A stretch of DNA of 64,000 bases from Rhodamnia argentea (Eukaryota > Streptophyta > Magnoliopsida > Myrtales > Myrtaceae), in assembly GCF_020921035.1 (NCBI RefSeq), contig NC_063157.1, positions 21,283,015-21,347,014 on the forward strand, read 5' to 3'. Within the stretch, counting starts at the first letter, position 1, and every line of letters starts with the position of its first letter. The translations under genes and the position numbers were made by a program. The notes under the pieces are model-generated. The model was given only the letters and a program-made list of their open reading frames with translations, was not told the origin of the DNA and made no database searches. Shown piece after piece: positions 62,584-64,000 of this stretch.

Positions 62584-63458
62584 ATGGGTTCAGAGGAACG
62601 GTCGAAGCACGACGTGTTCGTGAACTTCCGAGGCCCGGACGTTCGCGAGGGGTTCCTCAAGAATCTCCACAAGGCTCTGCTTCGGAGCGGCATCAAAGCC
62701 TTCGTGGATAGCCAGGACCTCCACAAGGGTCAGAAGTTAACCCCGGCCCTCAGGAAGGCCATCGAGCGATCCCTTGTCGCCATTGTTGTCTTCTCCCGAG
62801 ACTACGCCTCCTCCGAATGGTGCCTGAACGAGCTGGTGAAGATCCTCGAGTGTAGCAAGCGCAAGGAGCAGATGGTCATCACCGTATTTCATGAAGTGGA
62901 GCCGAGCCAAGTGAGGCGACGGGCAGGGTGCTATGAAGATGCCATGGCCAAGCATGAGCAGAGGCATGGCAAAGATCCGGACACGGTGGAGAAATGGAGG
63001 CATGCTCTTTTCATTGCTTCGAATTTCCCAGGATTGCATCTCCAGGACAGTTCGTAAGTTTCAGACACACCCTCTCTGGATTCTGCCCTTTTCCACGTAG
63101 GATCTCCATTCTTGTTTTGGTCTTTCTGATTGAAAGCTCCCCGATTTCTTGCCATTCTCAAATGGTCCGTCCGTTTTCAAATCGCAGGCTTGACTTCCTA
63201 TTTTTCTGCTTTCATTTGAACAGAAACGAAGCTAAGTTTATCAATGGAGTTGTTGGAGATGTCAAAGCTAAACTGCAACACCTTGAAGCCAAGAGAAAAA
63301 GTAAGAGCATTACCCCCAACCTCCATCATCGGCAAGTTATTCCTACTCCCCGATCTCTCCATACTTTTCCCCACGACCATTTCCAGACACCCTCCACTCA
63401 TCACGCAAGCTGGCAATCGCCTTCAATGCTTCCCAGCATCGCATTCCTGACACCGTAA
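62584..63458 (+). CDS. TIR-only (TX-type) immune protein, 2 exons
   Basis: Plant TIR-domain protein; such domains are NAD+-cleaving enzymes that make immune signals read by EDS1 complexes. Exons 62584-63053 and 63224-63458; 234 residues. The TIR domain opens with KHDVFVNFRGPDVREGFLKN, has the BB-loop region SGIKAFVDSQDLHKGQ, and the motif SSEWCLNELVKI that carries the catalytic Glu. It continues through EQMVITVFHEVEPSQVRRR and ends near WRHALFIASNFPGLHL. Exon 2 begins NEAKFINGVVGDVKAKLQHL, the linker usually found between TIR and NB-ARC, but then reads a 50-residue Pro/His/Ser-rich tail (TPRSLHTFPHDHFQTPS) and stops; no NB-ARC or LRR follows to the window edge. A donor-like GTAAGAG at 63301 within exon 2 leaves an alternative ending open. 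FRGPDVREG differs from the usual FRGEDTR. It has a deleted paralogue upstream. Confidence 0.85.
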
Positions 63459-64000
63459 ACCTCGCCGTTTCTGTCCCCGTCGGGGAATGGCTGCCCCCAA
63501 CGTATTCACAGCAGCTATTAATCTTTAACGACCGCCGACCATGTGCTTTGCTGCGTGTTTCCTGACGACCGTATGGGAGGAGAAAGTACCTTGCATGTAT
63601 AGAAAAGGAGTACTTTGCATGAATGAACGTAACTCATAAATTGGGTTTGTTCTGTAATTCGGATCCTCGAATCCGATCAATCGAGAATGTATCTTGAACT
63701 AGCTGTTCCTCTCTGTTTCCGCTGTATCTACCACTTGATGCTGCCACATAGTTTTCTTTTTTGCATGTTGCGTAGTGACTAATATGACTGTCACTTTTGG
63801 TTTCCCAAAATTTCTCAGAAGCAATGATACAGCAGACATATCTTGCTTTGATTTTCCACTTTTGGAAAAAAACTACGTAGAATTTTTACAATTTTTTTCC
63901 TTGTTTTTGGGGGATATTTAGGGACCCAAGGAGTGGGGGGTTGTCGCCGGCCTTTTTAGTTTCGCCAATACCCATGGAAATACTAGCAATCAGAAAATCT
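63459..64000. other. 3' flank of TIR-only gene
   Basis: Probable 3' UTR followed by intergenic DNA. No NB-ARC motif (such as GMGGIGKTT) is readable in any frame up to the edge of the window. Confidence 0.5.

Noticed and set aside
1-64000. CRISPR arrays, operons, prokaryotic mobile systems or rRNA genes
   Set aside because: The window is plant nuclear DNA; no regularly spaced repeats, rRNA or bacterial-type gene organisation was seen.

Overview
This is a eukaryotic, plant nuclear window. The genes have many GT-AG introns, intergenic DNA is AT-rich and full of MITE-like, LTR and organelle-derived debris, and the proteins are plant-specific (group III WRKY, PLS-class PPR, U-box, plant TIR-only protein). 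It looks like a woody rosid. The small inverted-repeat elements with GC-rich cores remind me of Myrtaceae (Eucalyptus relatives), but this cannot be proved from the window alone.

Layout, left to right: WRKY55-like factor (minus, 1012-4510, 3 exons); about 6.8 kb of repeats including a 1.3-1.5 kb direct duplication with a tRNA-like/SINE-like segment, MITE fragments and a nuclear copy of chloroplast petA; SCY1-like pseudokinase (plus, 11314-21890, 21 exons, 799 aa); GOST/TMEM87-type seven-TM Golgi protein (plus, 23092-27215, 5 exons); intronless PPR gene (minus, 28165-30717); Arc1p/AIMP1-type tRNA-binding cofactor (minus, 32050-37305, 12 exons, 385 aa); a single-pass membrane protein of the DUF7356 kind carrying its extracellular domain twice (minus, 38118-40255, 7 exons); a decayed Ty1/Copia element (40512-43128); a U-box protein (plus, 44143-49660, 8 exons) with a MITE in intron 4; a nuclear-looking UCP030365-type protein (minus, 50639-54551, 7 exons); a DUF7804-type protein (minus, about 56613-57314); and at the right end a TIR-only immune gene (plus, 62584-63458) with a deleted paralogue 2.6 kb upstream. 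All exon junctions were checked by hand: every junction keeps frame, and all introns are GT-AG except one GC-AG.

From memory of the Arabidopsis gene list, six of the genes match neighbours of one stretch of chromosome 2 in the same order: WRKY55 (AT2G40740), SCYL/CTEXP (AT2G40730), PPR (AT2G40720), OB-fold tRNA-binding protein (AT2G40660), U-box (AT2G40640) and UCP030365 (AT2G40630). The core is therefore an old conserved block with the GOST and DUF7356 genes interleaved; the ends (5-11 kb and 55-64 kb) are fast-changing accessory DNA.

The genes do not form one pathway, although two (SCYL/CTEXP and the Arc1p-like cofactor) concern tRNA handling. No unmistakably new system was found. The most unusual items are the exact exon-triplet duplication inside the DUF7356 gene, the GC-AG intron in it, and the TIR-only gene beside its gutted paralogue.
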